From Prevotella sp. UBA2742 (GTDB lineage: Bacteria; Bacteroidota; Bacteroidia; Bacteroidales; Bacteroidaceae), in NCBI GenBank assembly GCA_002353485.1, contig DEJS01000010.1, positions 62,001-126,000 of the forward strand: a stretch of DNA of 64,000 nt. The letters run 5' to 3'. The notes below the pieces were generated by a model that was given only the letters and a program-made list of their open reading frames with translations, had not been told where the DNA came from and searched no databases. Both the position numbers and the translations under genes were made by a program. Positions within the stretch are counted from its first letter, which is position 1. Every line of letters starts with the position of its first letter. Shown here piece after piece: positions 51,211 to 60,269 of this stretch.

Positions 51211-53958
51211 TTATCGCAAGGGCCGGCAGAAGGCCGCGTAGGGACAGGTGCGGCAGGTACGTACGTCCTGGGTGGGACGGAACGGCTGGTCGGTGGAGAA
51301 TATCTCGCGCACCTTTTCCTCCAACAGCTCGTTGAAGCGGGTGGCATGGTCGGCTATGTCGTGAATGGGCTCTTTGCCAAAGCACAGCGTAGGGTCGTAG
51401 TCGATGCCCGCTGCATGCTGTATGAAGAGCAGGGCGGGGACGACCCTTCGGGCCTTGGCGCCTTGCTGGCGGCTGACAATGTCGGCATAGACGAAGGTCT
51501 GCAGGTAGTAGTCTGAGTGTTCGTGAATGTTCTCCGGCAGGAAGATGGCGTCGACGTCAGGGAATGGCTTCAGACGCCTGCTGCCGGTCTTGTAGTCGAC
51601 GACGCGGATGGTGCCGTCGCTCATCATGTCAAGGCGGTCGATGAAGCCTCCTATTCTCATTGGTGAGGAGCCGGCCGTGAGGGCAGGAAGGCTACGCCAG
51701 ACGTGATGTTCGAGCCCGAGGATGGTGAAGGGAACGAGGCGCAGGTCTATCTGAAGCAGCTGACGCAGGTAGTGGATGATGACCTCGCGGTTGATGAGGT
51801 GCAGACCGCTGCGCGGTGCGAAAGGCATCTCCTGGTGGAAGGCCTCGTCGACGGCGCGTTCTATCTCTACTTTCGATTTCAGCAGGTGGCTTAATACCTC
51901 GCGGGTGATGTCTCTGGGCAGCTGTTGATAGATGATGTCGGCTGCTTTATGGAAGATGTTGCCAAAGATGCGGTTGTCCAGCTCCTGCTCGTCGCCGGGG
52001 AGGTCGGGTTCGCGGATGTCGGCAGCATAGCAATAGTAGAACTGCAGGGGGCACCGTAGGTACTTGTTGATGGCCGAGGGTGACAGCAGCGAGTCGGCCT
52101 GCATGAAGTGTTCGCCCAGTGCCTGCATGACGCGTGGCGTCTTCTCAATAGGCTCAGGGTGCCACCAGCTTATCTCCTGACCGGCCTGCAGCGTGTGCCG
52201 GCCGATGGGATGGTCGCTTTCTACCAGCAGCTGTAGCATGAAACGGCTCATCTCGCCCCGCTGGCCGTCCTCGGTAGCGTTGTTGTAGAGGATGGTGACG
52301 TCGGCGGCCCGTTGCAGCAGGCGGTGGAAGTAGTAGGCGTAGATGCCGACCTTGTTCTCGACAGTGGTCAGCTCGTAGGCATGGCGTATGCTGTGGGGAA
52401 TGAAGGAGCTGTCGTTGACGCCACGGGGCATATTGCCCTCGTTGCACGACAGCAGCAGAACGTGGTCGAAGTCGAGATTACGGGTCTCGAGCACGCCCAT
52501 GACCTGTATGCCTTCGGCAGGCTCGCCATGGAAGGGTATGGTGGTCTGTTGCATCAGCTGGTTCGTCAGTCGCTGCAGCGTGTTGTTGTCGACTTGCAGG
52601 TCGCCACTCTTATACAGCGAGCAGAGACGGTTGATGAGGGTGTAGGCCCGGAAGAGCGACTCCTGGAACAGAGGGTCGTCGGTGTCGTCTTTGCCTTGCC
52701 GGGCTATCTTGCGCAGGAGTGCAGCCAACGAATCGAGCGGTGTGGGCTGTTGCCAGGTGCTTGTCACGTCGTCGGCGATATACTTCGTGTACGGATGGCG
52801 CTGGAAGATGCGGAGCAGACGAGGTGTGCGCCCCTGTAGCAGCAGGTCGAACCATTGCTGGATGAAGGAGGCGACGGGTGTCAGGGCCAGGGGGTAGCCT
52901 GTGGTGACGTTGACCTTGTCAACCTCGCCGGGCAGACAGTGGATGACGACGGGGAGGAGGGCTTCGTTGCAGAGTACGATGGCCGTGCGGCGGCCGGACT
53001 GGTAGCGCTGCTCCTCGCGGAGCCAGTTGCTGACGTATCGTGCCTGAATGTTCTCCGTGGGGGCCGAGATGTAGCTGATGTGCTTGGGGCGTGCAAAGTT
53101 GCGATAGATGTCGTCGGACTGCACGTCCAGCTCGTTAGGGAAGTACTGGAGATAGCGGCTGATGTACTGGCCTGCTTCTTGGTGTTGCAGGTAGTAATGG
53201 TCGAAGTCCCAGTAGAAGTGTGCCTTCCCCTCTTTCTGCAGGTGGGCGAAGAGCTGCTGCTCGACCTTCTGCAGCAGGTTGAAGCCAACGAAGAGATAGT
53301 GGTCGTATGGAAAGACTGGCGTGGTGTCGTCGGTATCGTGGTGCGTACTGCCTACGAGACTGACACGGCTGACGACCTGACGGTAGAGGGCTCCCTCGTA
53401 GGCCAGCCCTTGCGAGGCCAGGCGCCGGTTGAAGTCATGGTAGATGTCGGCAAAGTGGCTCCAGAGGCGCAGGAAGCGTTCTTTCAGCTCGCTGTTGTGC
53501 TCTTCGGAGAAATTGCTGAAGAAACGGCGTATCATCTGGCGCTGTTCGTCGGTGAGGTAGGAGATGTCGTCCAGTTCGTGGATGTCACGCAGGTTAGCAA
53601 AGACACGGTCGGCGTCGGCCATGTTCTTGTCGATGTCGTCGAAGTCGGTAAGCAGCAGCTGTCCCCAGCCGTAGAACTTGTCTAAGGTCTCGGTAGAACC
53701 TGTTTGCTGGCAGAACGACTGATAGAGGTCGCAGACTTGCTTGATGGGGTCGGCCACCTGTAGCTTAGACTGCTGGCGGAAAAGCTCGCTGATGGTGATA
53801 TAGGCGGGGCTCCATAGCGGCCGGCCGGCATGGCGGGCCAGATGCTCGTTGAGAAACAGCGAGGCGCGCTTGTTGGGGAATACCACGGCCACATGTGAGA
53901 GGTTGGTACCGTACTTGCTGATGATGTCTTCGGCGACGTATGCTAAGAATTCTTTCAT
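51211..53958 (-). CDS. addB: AddB-like PD-(D/E)XK nuclease / inactivated helicase
   Basis: A 915-residue protein of the AddB/RexB type, partner of AddA in double-strand break processing. The N-terminal helicase-like region lacks a proper Walker A (VVFPNKRASLFLNEHLA), as in AddB. The C-terminal nuclease has GGFIDRLDMMSDGTIRVVDYKTG (catalytic Asp, then D-x-K). Iron-sulfur staple cysteines are visible: LRCPLQFYY upstream and CRTCPYAAFC at the very end. It starts 23 bp after the AddA gene stops. The order (AddA then AddB) shows they are co-transcribed. Confidence 0.9.
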   Translation of the reverse strand: MKEFLAYVAEDIISKYGTNLSHVAVVFPNKRASLFLNEHLARHAGRPLWSPAYITISELFRQQSKLQVADPIKQVCDLYQSFCQQTGSTETLDKFYGWGQLLLTDFDDIDKNMADADRVFANLRDIHELDDISYLTDEQRQMIRRFFSNFSEEHNSELKERFLRLWSHFADIYHDFNRRLASQGLAYEGALYRQVVSRVSLVGSTHHDTDDTTPVFPYDHYLFVGFNLLQKVEQQLFAHLQKEGKAHFYWDFDHYYLQHQEAGQYISRYLQYFPNELDVQSDDIYRNFARPKHISYISAPTENIQARYVSNWLREEQRYQSGRRTAIVLCNEALLPVVIHCLPGEVDKVNVTTGYPLALTPVASFIQQWFDLLLQGRTPRLLRIFQRHPYTKYIADDVTSTWQQPTPLDSLAALLRKIARQGKDDTDDPLFQESLFRAYTLINRLCSLYKSGDLQVDNNTLQRLTNQLMQQTTIPFHGEPAEGIQVMGVLETRNLDFDHVLLLSCNEGNMPRGVNDSSFIPHSIRHAYELTTVENKVGIYAYYFHRLLQRAADVTILYNNATEDGQRGEMSRFMLQLLVESDHPIGRHTLQAGQEISWWHPEPIEKTPRVMQALGEHFMQADSLLSPSAINKYLRCPLQFYYCYAADIREPDLPGDEQELDNRIFGNIFHKAADIIYQQLPRDITREVLSHLLKSKVEIERAVDEAFHQEMPFAPRSGLHLINREVIIHYLRQLLQIDLRLVPFTILGLEHHVWRSLPALTAGSSPMRIGGFIDRLDMMSDGTIRVVDYKTGSRRLKPFPDVDAIFLPENIHEHSDYYLQTFVYADIVSRQQGAKARRVVPALLFIQHAAGIDYDPTLCFGKEPIHDIADHATRFNELLEEKVREIFSTDQPFRPTQDVRTCRTCPYAAFCRPLR

Positions 53959-53981
53959 TCCTTACTGATGTGAACTATGGA

Positions 53982-56900
53982 CTAAGTACTTTGAACCTCC
54001 TCTATCTTATTGCTATAGACGTACCATAGCCATCCCTTTACATTGGGCATTCCCATGGAGCGGAGCAGGTGCATGTATTCGCGTACCTGGTCGTGATACT
54101 CGTCGCGGGGGTGCCCGAACTTGAAGTCTACGACGTGTGTCTCGCGTCCGTCGGTCATGACACGGTCAGGACGGCGTTCTTTCATGGCTCCCTGTTCAAA
54201 GGTGAGAATGGAGCATTCGTTGAACAGTTGCCAGCGGTCAGAGAACCAATCGCTGACGCGCCGGTCTTCAAGTCGCTTGCGTAGGAGACCGGTTATCTTC
54301 TCGCTCGTCACCTCGTCGTCGTAGAGGACACCGTCTTGCTGGAGCTGCTGCAGGGCTTGCTGAATGTCGGCACGGGTACGGATGGTGGAGAAGATGTTGT
54401 GGAGCACACTGCCTGTCTTGATATAGCTGAGGGCGGTGCCTTCGTCTTCGCCCTCGACGAAGTCGCGGCTTTTGTTGCTCTGACGGAAGGACGTCTTGAC
54501 GGCAAAGGTCTCTAAGGTGATGGGCTTGGGGGTGACGGGCTGCAGGAACACGTTCTCGCTTTGCTTTGGCGATGATTGCTGTCCGCCGGTAGAGACGTTT
54601 AGTTGGCCGAAGGTATAGGAAAGGGGGACTTCTTCGTCTTCCTGGCCCTCAATAATGCCTCCGTCGAGGCGTAGCTGCGGCAAGACGCTCTCGATGAGCT
54701 CTGAGCGGCTATTGGCAGCGTGGCGCTGGCCGATGACGTACAGGCTCTGGCGGGCTCGTGTGAAAGCCACGTAGAGCAGGTTCAGGTTGTCTACGGTGTT
54801 CTGCAGGTGCTCGTCCAGATAATGGGACTCGTAGATGGTGCCCATCATCTGCTTCTGGCTGTAGTCTATAGGCACGATAGGAAGCGCATCGTAGGGAGGC
54901 TCGGCAGGTTGGCACCATAGAATGTCGTTGTGTTCGAGCCGCCAGTCGCAATAAGGGATGATGACGTGGTCGAATTCCAGACCTTTACTCTTGTGGATGG
55001 AAAGGATGCGAATGCCTTCGGTGGTGCTGCCCTGAATGGTCTTGCTGCAGAGTGTCTCCTCCCATTCGGAGATGAAGGCGTCGATGTCGGTACTGTTGTC
55101 CTGGCAGAATAGGTTGAGTTGGTCGTAGAAGGCGCAGACATAAGCACTTTGCTCGTTCAGCCGGTCAAGCTGGAAGATGGTGTAGAGACGTTCGGTGAGT
55201 TCGTAAAGGGGTAGCCGCAAAAGGTCCGTGGTGTGCTGAATATACGCTTCGGGCAGCAGGTCGTCGAGGAGCTGGTCCTTGATGAGCAGCTCGTTATCGG
55301 GTAATGTGTTGTCGAGAACAGCGTACTGGTAAAGCTTGACAATGGTGGCCTTGGACAGCTTGTCGTCAGGGTGGGTAAGCAGGTGAAGGGCCTGGATGAG
55401 CAGGCTTACCGATACCGAGGCATCCAGACGGAAGGCTTCGTCGCTGACGATATGCAGGTCTGGACGGTGGACGGAAAAATGGTCGGCAATGAGCGGAATG
55501 TACTTGTTGTTACGGACGAGGATGGCGATGCGGCCAGAACTGATGCCTTGTTGCAGGAGACGGTCGATGGTCGCGGTAATTTGCTGGAGCATTGCTTCCT
55601 GATAGTCTTTCTTAGGAAGCAGCAGGATGCTGACAAAGCCTTGGGACGGACGCTCCCGGGGTATCTTCTGGCAGACGTCAGCATAAGCATGGCGCAATGC
55701 TTCGGCACCAAGGGGGTATTCCTCGTGATGGGCGTTGTACTCCTGTTGGGCTGCCTCGGTGAAGAAGGCATTATTGAACTCGATAATGTGACGCTCGGAG
55801 CGGTAGTTGGTCTCAAGGGGGAGAATGTCTATCGTCTTGCCTGCATGGGGAAACTCCTTGTCGATGGCGTTAAGCAGCCGCCAGTCGCCGGAACGCCAGC
55901 GATAGATGCTTTGTTTGACGTCGCCGACTATCAGGTTCTCGGTGTCGACGTGACTCATGCATTCTTGCAATAGTACCTTGAAGTTCTTCCACTGTACGGA
56001 GCTGGTGTCCTGGAACTCGTCTATCATGACATGTTCCAACTGGGTGCCTATCTTCTCAAAGATAAAAGGCGAGTCGCTGTCCTTGATAAGGGAGTGAAGC
56101 AGTTGCTGGGTGTCGCTGAGCAGGAAGCGGTTTGCCGACTCGTTGAGCTGGCGTACCTTTTGTTCGATGCTGCCCAGCAGACGTAGCTGGTTCAGGTGGC
56201 GCAGGGTGAGATCGGCTGACATGTAAAGCTTATATTGCCGGGGACGTTCTTCCATGGCACGGCGCAACAATGGAATGAGTGCTGATTCGGCAAGGGAATG
56301 GATGGACTCAGCATAGGGGCTCTTCTTGGAGTACCACTTAGCAGGATCGTCTGCGCAAATCTTGACTCTGGGGCCTTCGATGCTTTCATCCATCTGACCG
56401 TTTTGAATCTTCAGAAAGAAGCCACTTACCCCTCCCTTGCCATAGCTTAGGTCGTCATAGCTGAGGCCGGCGTCTCTCAGCGTGTCGAGGTATTGGTCGG
56501 CAAAATCCTTCATGTGCTTCTCTGCGTCTGTTCGTATTTGGCGCAGCTGTTTCGTATAGGATTCAAGGAAGTCCTTTTGGGACAGTCGCTCATTAAGCTC
56601 TTCACTGTGTTCCTTGTAGTAGTCGCGGAAGATGGTATTGCCGAATTTCTTGACTTGTCCGATGATGTTCCACGAGCGGTCGTCGCTGATGTTCTCCATG
56701 ATGTATTTCAGAAGCCATTGTAGCATGACATCCGAGTGGGTCAGCGAGTCTATGAGTTGGTCGACGGCCTGTTCCTCGACTTGCGTGTCGTTCAGACCAA
56801 TACGCAAGTTGGCCGTAAGGTCGAGTTCGCGGGCCAGATTGCGCAATACGCTCTGGAAGAAAGTATCGATGGTTTCTACGCGGAAGTAACTGTAGTTGTG

Positions 56901-57197
56901 AAGTAGTCGGCGCAGGGCATCGCCGGCCCGTTCGCTCACTATGGAGGCAGGGTAGCCGGTATCGTTCGTAATCTTTTGTAGGTAGTCGTTAGAGTCAGGA
57001 AGGTTTTTCGAGATACCATATAGCTGACTGAGTATGCGCATCTTCATTTCCTCGGTGGCTTTGTTGGTAAAGGTGACGGCGAGGATAGAACGGTAGCTCA
57101 AGGGGTTCAAGACAAGCAGCTTGATATATTCGGTGGCCAGTGTAAAGGTCTTTCCTGACCCTGCACTGGCCTTGTATATGGTCAGGGGCTTTACCAT
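53982..57197 (-). CDS. addA: AddA-like UvrD/Rep-family helicase-nuclease
   Basis: A 1071-residue SF1A helicase with C-terminal nuclease. The Walker A motif is KASAGSGKTFTLATEYIKLL at residues 9-28. Others are VTFTNKATEEMK (motif Ia), VMIDEFQDTSSVQWKNF (motif II), VGDVKQSIYRWRSGD (motif III), LSIHKSKGLEFDHVIIP (motif V) and NLLYVAFTRARQSLYVIG (motif VI). The end has a RecB-type nuclease: RPDRVMTDGRETHVVDFKFG and HDQVREYMHLL. With AddB it resects double-strand breaks for recombination. Its start overlaps the end of the DUF5686 gene by 7 bp. Confidence 0.95.
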   Translation of the reverse strand: MVKPLTIYKASAGSGKTFTLATEYIKLLVLNPLSYRSILAVTFTNKATEEMKMRILSQLYGISKNLPDSNDYLQKITNDTGYPASIVSERAGDALRRLLHNYSYFRVETIDTFFQSVLRNLARELDLTANLRIGLNDTQVEEQAVDQLIDSLTHSDVMLQWLLKYIMENISDDRSWNIIGQVKKFGNTIFRDYYKEHSEELNERLSQKDFLESYTKQLRQIRTDAEKHMKDFADQYLDTLRDAGLSYDDLSYGKGGVSGFFLKIQNGQMDESIEGPRVKICADDPAKWYSKKSPYAESIHSLAESALIPLLRRAMEERPRQYKLYMSADLTLRHLNQLRLLGSIEQKVRQLNESANRFLLSDTQQLLHSLIKDSDSPFIFEKIGTQLEHVMIDEFQDTSSVQWKNFKVLLQECMSHVDTENLIVGDVKQSIYRWRSGDWRLLNAIDKEFPHAGKTIDILPLETNYRSERHIIEFNNAFFTEAAQQEYNAHHEEYPLGAEALRHAYADVCQKIPRERPSQGFVSILLLPKKDYQEAMLQQITATIDRLLQQGISSGRIAILVRNNKYIPLIADHFSVHRPDLHIVSDEAFRLDASVSVSLLIQALHLLTHPDDKLSKATIVKLYQYAVLDNTLPDNELLIKDQLLDDLLPEAYIQHTTDLLRLPLYELTERLYTIFQLDRLNEQSAYVCAFYDQLNLFCQDNSTDIDAFISEWEETLCSKTIQGSTTEGIRILSIHKSKGLEFDHVIIPYCDWRLEHNDILWCQPAEPPYDALPIVPIDYSQKQMMGTIYESHYLDEHLQNTVDNLNLLYVAFTRARQSLYVIGQRHAANSRSELIESVLPQLRLDGGIIEGQEDEEVPLSYTFGQLNVSTGGQQSSPKQSENVFLQPVTPKPITLETFAVKTSFRQSNKSRDFVEGEDEGTALSYIKTGSVLHNIFSTIRTRADIQQALQQLQQDGVLYDDEVTSEKITGLLRKRLEDRRVSDWFSDRWQLFNECSILTFEQGAMKERRPDRVMTDGRETHVVDFKFGHPRDEYHDQVREYMHLLRSMGMPNVKGWLWYVYSNKIEEVQST

Positions 57198-59209
57198 CGG
57201 TTGAATATTTGTATGGTGACTTTAAATCCTACTTCCTGGATATTGAGGCCTAAGAAGTTGGTGAAGACTGCTGCCGAAAGATAGCGGTTGGAGAGACCAT
57301 ATCCCAACTCGAAGTACGGACGGGTGTGGTCTATGGAAAGTGCACTGAGATAGATACGCTCAGACTCGATGTAGCGTCCAAAGATTGGAAGATGAGAGAG
57401 AGCCATCAGGGGAGAGTCGTAGGAGGCATGTGCACGCAGATAATAGCTGGACTCGTTGTACCAACGGCTGTCAAGCAACTGGAACTGTCCGCTCCAGTCG
57501 TCTTCCCATCCAGTAGGAAGATTGACGGCGTGGAAGTTGGCAAAGTCGACGAAGTAGATGGAGTTGCGTTGTGTATAATATCCCGTTCCTGCACGTAGGT
57601 TCAGAATGCGCATTCCTTTCATCTTGCGCATATAGACGACATCGTACTCCCAGCGCTCATAGTCGAGGTTGGCTTTGAAAATGTTCTTTATACCACGCTC
57701 GTAGTTGACCGTGATTGTCGGACCTTTTGACCATGGCGTGAAGTGGAGGGTAATGAGTGGTGCGAAGCTGTTGAAGGAAGTTTCCATGCCTGCTGCTTCC
57801 ATCTTGCTCTTGTCGACAGATTGTCTGTTGTGGTATACCATACCGGTCATAATTTCCAGCCAGTCGAAGGCCACAACATTATTGACAACCTGAAGATAGC
57901 GGTCTTTGTAATCGGGCATAGGCACGTCTTTGCCCATCTTCTTGTGGAAATCGTCGGCAAGGGTGGCGTTGGAAATGTGGTTGCCGTTGGCAAAGCGGAT
58001 TTCGGCATAACCGTTGCGCTTGGGGTTGTAGTTCATGCGCAAGGGCAGGTTATAGTAAAACTGGCGTTGCTTGAAGTTGTAGCCTATTCTGCTGTTCAGA
58101 GTAAGATAACGGTGCTTGTTCCATGCGTACTGGAGTCCTATGTTGAGCTTGTAGCTGATACCTTGGCTATGGCTGTAGCCAAGATAGAGTGGATTAAGAA
58201 GTGGTGACATGCGCATGGTCAGAGGACCGCTACCGGTCTTGTAGCTGTTAATCATATTGTAGCCTATGACGTCCCATGCAAAGTTCTTTAGCCATTCCCA
58301 TTTCTTGTTTATTGCCGTTGTGTCTGCCGCCTCTTCTTTAATCTCCTCGCGTCGCTCCTCGTCGTATTCCTCGTATATCTTCTGGTCTTCAGGTGTTAAG
58401 GGAATAGGGCGTAGCTGAGCCATAAGTTCTCGGTCGTCTTTACCCTTGATAGAGTCGGGTAGGGTGGTCGTACAGTTGTAGATTGCCGTGCAGTGAGCTT
58501 TAATGTTATTCCCCATAAAGCGGAAAGTGGCCTCTGTTGAACAACGTTCAGGGAGTGGAGTATGCAGGTCTTGCATGTTCATCAGTGCCGTCACCTTGAA
58601 GGCCGTCATATCGAATTCGCCAGTAAACTGCACTGATTGTAGCCGTCCCGTGCTGTTGTCAACCACGGCTTGGCCGCTGACCAAGTGGGTGTTGGGCCTG
58701 CGTGGACGAAATGACACGATGGCCAGGCCACCTTCAGAGTCACTGATGGTGTAGGTATAGCGATGTCGGTTAGTACGGTGAAAGGGTGACAGCAGGTAGT
58801 CTGGATAGATGGTGTCGTCGTAGAAATTGGGTGTGATGGATTGTAGCATGGCAGGCATGGCAGTGCGCTGGCGCGGAATGGTGCCGCTGACCACCTGTCG
58901 TTGAAGGTCATATTTGTCGAGATTCTGGAATTTTACCTTGCAGTACGACTCACCTACATATTGCCGGTCGCCCTTTGCGATTACGTACATTGTTGGTACA
59001 AGGAACAAAGTGGGATTACGCCGCTCTGTTTTGAAACCGTAGCACAGGTAGACGTTCTGGGTGAGTCCTGATATAGGCTGCGAATAGTTACGCTGATAGT
59101 TCCAGATGCGGCCTAATAGCGTAGAGTCCTTCTTGGCAGAAAAACAAATACTGGGCATGAGAGTCATCATGCCCAGCAATGAAATGATTATGCGTAGCTT
59201 CCGATTCAC
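57191..59209 (-). CDS. DUF5686-like outer-membrane beta-barrel protein
   Basis: A 672-residue exported protein (signal peptide ending near CFSA). The N-terminal half carries a periplasmic domain in place of a plug. The C-terminal half from about 330 is a series of amphipathic strands (LGYSHSQGISYKLNIGLQYAWN, YLTLNSRIGYNFKQRQFYYNLPLRMNY, PLITLHFTPWSKGPTITVNYERG) ending in FKVTIQIFNRW, the aromatic C-terminus recognised by the barrel-assembly machinery. This matches the DUF5686 family of Bacteroidetes. Function is unknown. The -7 box ends only 5 bp before the start codon. It overlaps addA and may drive its expression. Confidence 0.85.
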   Translation of the reverse strand: MNRKLRIIISLLGMMTLMPSICFSAKKDSTLLGRIWNYQRNYSQPISGLTQNVYLCYGFKTERRNPTLFLVPTMYVIAKGDRQYVGESYCKVKFQNLDKYDLQRQVVSGTIPRQRTAMPAMLQSITPNFYDDTIYPDYLLSPFHRTNRHRYTYTISDSEGGLAIVSFRPRRPNTHLVSGQAVVDNSTGRLQSVQFTGEFDMTAFKVTALMNMQDLHTPLPERCSTEATFRFMGNNIKAHCTAIYNCTTTLPDSIKGKDDRELMAQLRPIPLTPEDQKIYEEYDEERREEIKEEAADTTAINKKWEWLKNFAWDVIGYNMINSYKTGSGPLTMRMSPLLNPLYLGYSHSQGISYKLNIGLQYAWNKHRYLTLNSRIGYNFKQRQFYYNLPLRMNYNPKRNGYAEIRFANGNHISNATLADDFHKKMGKDVPMPDYKDRYLQVVNNVVAFDWLEIMTGMVYHNRQSVDKSKMEAAGMETSFNSFAPLITLHFTPWSKGPTITVNYERGIKNIFKANLDYERWEYDVVYMRKMKGMRILNLRAGTGYYTQRNSIYFVDFANFHAVNLPTGWEDDWSGQFQLLDSRWYNESSYYLRAHASYDSPLMALSHLPIFGRYIESERIYLSALSIDHTRPYFELGYGLSNRYLSAAVFTNFLGLNIQEVGFKVTIQIFNRW

Positions 59210-59214
59210 GACCC

Positions 59215-59245
59215 CAAAAGTACAAAAAAAAAATGGAGTCGCAAA
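59215..59245 (-). promoter_or_regulatory. promoter of the DUF5686-addA-addB operon
   Basis: On the minus strand TTTG (59242-59245), a 19-bp spacer and TACTTTTG (59215-59222). Transcription would start at or next to the start codon (59209), implying a leaderless message. Confidence 0.65.
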
Positions 59246-59249
59246 ACTT

Positions 59250-60122
59250 TTAGCCTAAATATTTCATCAGTATACGTGCATTGCCGGAATCGCGCAGTTT
59301 AGCAATGCTTTTTTCACGTATCTGACGTACGCGCTCGCGAGTCAGTCCTAGTTGGTCACCAATTTCCTCAAGCCCCTTCTCATGGCAACCTATACCAAAG
59401 CACTCGCGGATAATAGTAATCTCGCGTTCCTTTAGTACTTTCTGCAATACATTGTTCAGTTCTAAAGCCATTGACTCATGGTCAACATGTCGATCGGTGC
59501 GCGAGTCGTCGCCTGACGCCATCACGTCGAGCATGCAGTTGTCTTCGCCATCCTGAAATGGTGCGTCAATAGATACGTGATGTCCATCGGCCATCAAGCT
59601 CTGGCCTATCTTCTCTTCGTCCAACTGGGTGGCATCGCTCAATTCCGAAATGGAAGGGTGACGCTGGTTCTCCTGCTCGAATTTATTTATTTCGTGGTTA
59701 ATCTTGTTAAGACTTCCCACCTGGTTCAGGGGTAGTCGCACGATGCGGCTCTGCTCTGCAATGGCCTGAAGGATGGACTGACGAATCCACCATACGGCAT
59801 AGGAAATAAACTTGAAACCACGCGTTTCGTCAAATTTCTGTGCGGCCTTGATAAGGCCAATGTTACCCTCGTCAATCAAGTCAGTCAGCGTCAGTCCCTG
59901 ATGCTGGTACTGCTTTGCTACAGATACTACGAAACGCAGGTTGGCTGTTACCAGTTTGTCCTTGGCACGCTCGCCTTCAGGACCGCCTTTCCGGATTTTC
60001 TGGGCCAGTTCGATTTCCTCGTCAATACTAATAAGAGGTGCACGACCAATTTCCACCAGATATTTGTCCAGTGCCTCACTTGAGCGGTTCGTAATACTCT
60101 TTTGAATCTTAAGTTGTCTCAT
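59250..60122 (-). CDS. rpoD: primary RNA polymerase sigma factor
   Basis: A 290-residue group 1 sigma-70 factor of the short Bacteroidetes type, without region 1.1. Region 1.2 is DKYLVEIGRAPLISIDEEIE. Region 2 covers ANLRFVVSVAKQYQHQGLTL through FISYAVWWIRQSILQAI, the promoter-melting and -7 recognition helix. Region 3 follows. Region 4 has the helix-turn-helix EEIGDQLGLTRERVRQI for the -33 element. It is expected to be the factor that reads the TTTG/TAnnTTTG promoters seen throughout the window. It has its own -7 box at complement(60197..60204). Confidence 0.96.
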   Translation of the reverse strand: MRQLKIQKSITNRSSEALDKYLVEIGRAPLISIDEEIELAQKIRKGGPEGERAKDKLVTANLRFVVSVAKQYQHQGLTLTDLIDEGNIGLIKAAQKFDETRGFKFISYAVWWIRQSILQAIAEQSRIVRLPLNQVGSLNKINHEINKFEQENQRHPSISELSDATQLDEEKIGQSLMADGHHVSIDAPFQDGEDNCMLDVMASGDDSRTDRHVDHESMALELNNVLQKVLKEREITIIRECFGIGCHEKGLEEIGDQLGLTRERVRQIREKSIAKLRDSGNARILMKYLG

Positions 60123-60196
60123 CTAAATACTTCTCCTAATAACGTTATCCATCTGATTATCAGACTGGTGTGGTAAAATATGTCCTAAAAGCGGTG

Positions 60197-60204
60197 CAAA
60201 GTTA
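60197..60204 (-). promoter_or_regulatory. -7 box of the rpoD promoter
   Basis: TAACTTTG on the minus strand, 74 bp before the rpoD start. It abuts the terminator of maeB, so no separate -33 element is evident. Confidence 0.6.
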
Positions 60205-60206
60205 CG

Positions 60207-60247
60207 AAAAAAATCGGCTCGTTGTTCTCCAACGGCCGACTTTTTTT
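60207..60247 (-). terminator. bidirectional-looking terminator after maeB
   Basis: TCGGC-T-CGTTG (60214-60224) pairs with CAACG-GCCGA (60230-60239) around a 5-nt loop, with one bulge. An A-run lies on one side (U-run for the maeB transcript) and a T-run on the other. Confidence 0.85.
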
Positions 60248-60269
60248 ATTTAAAAATTATTAATGGCGT

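Noticed and set aside
52855..53685. 276-codon plus-strand frame
   Set aside because: Antisense shadow of the AddB-like gene, valine/glutamate-rich with no domain.
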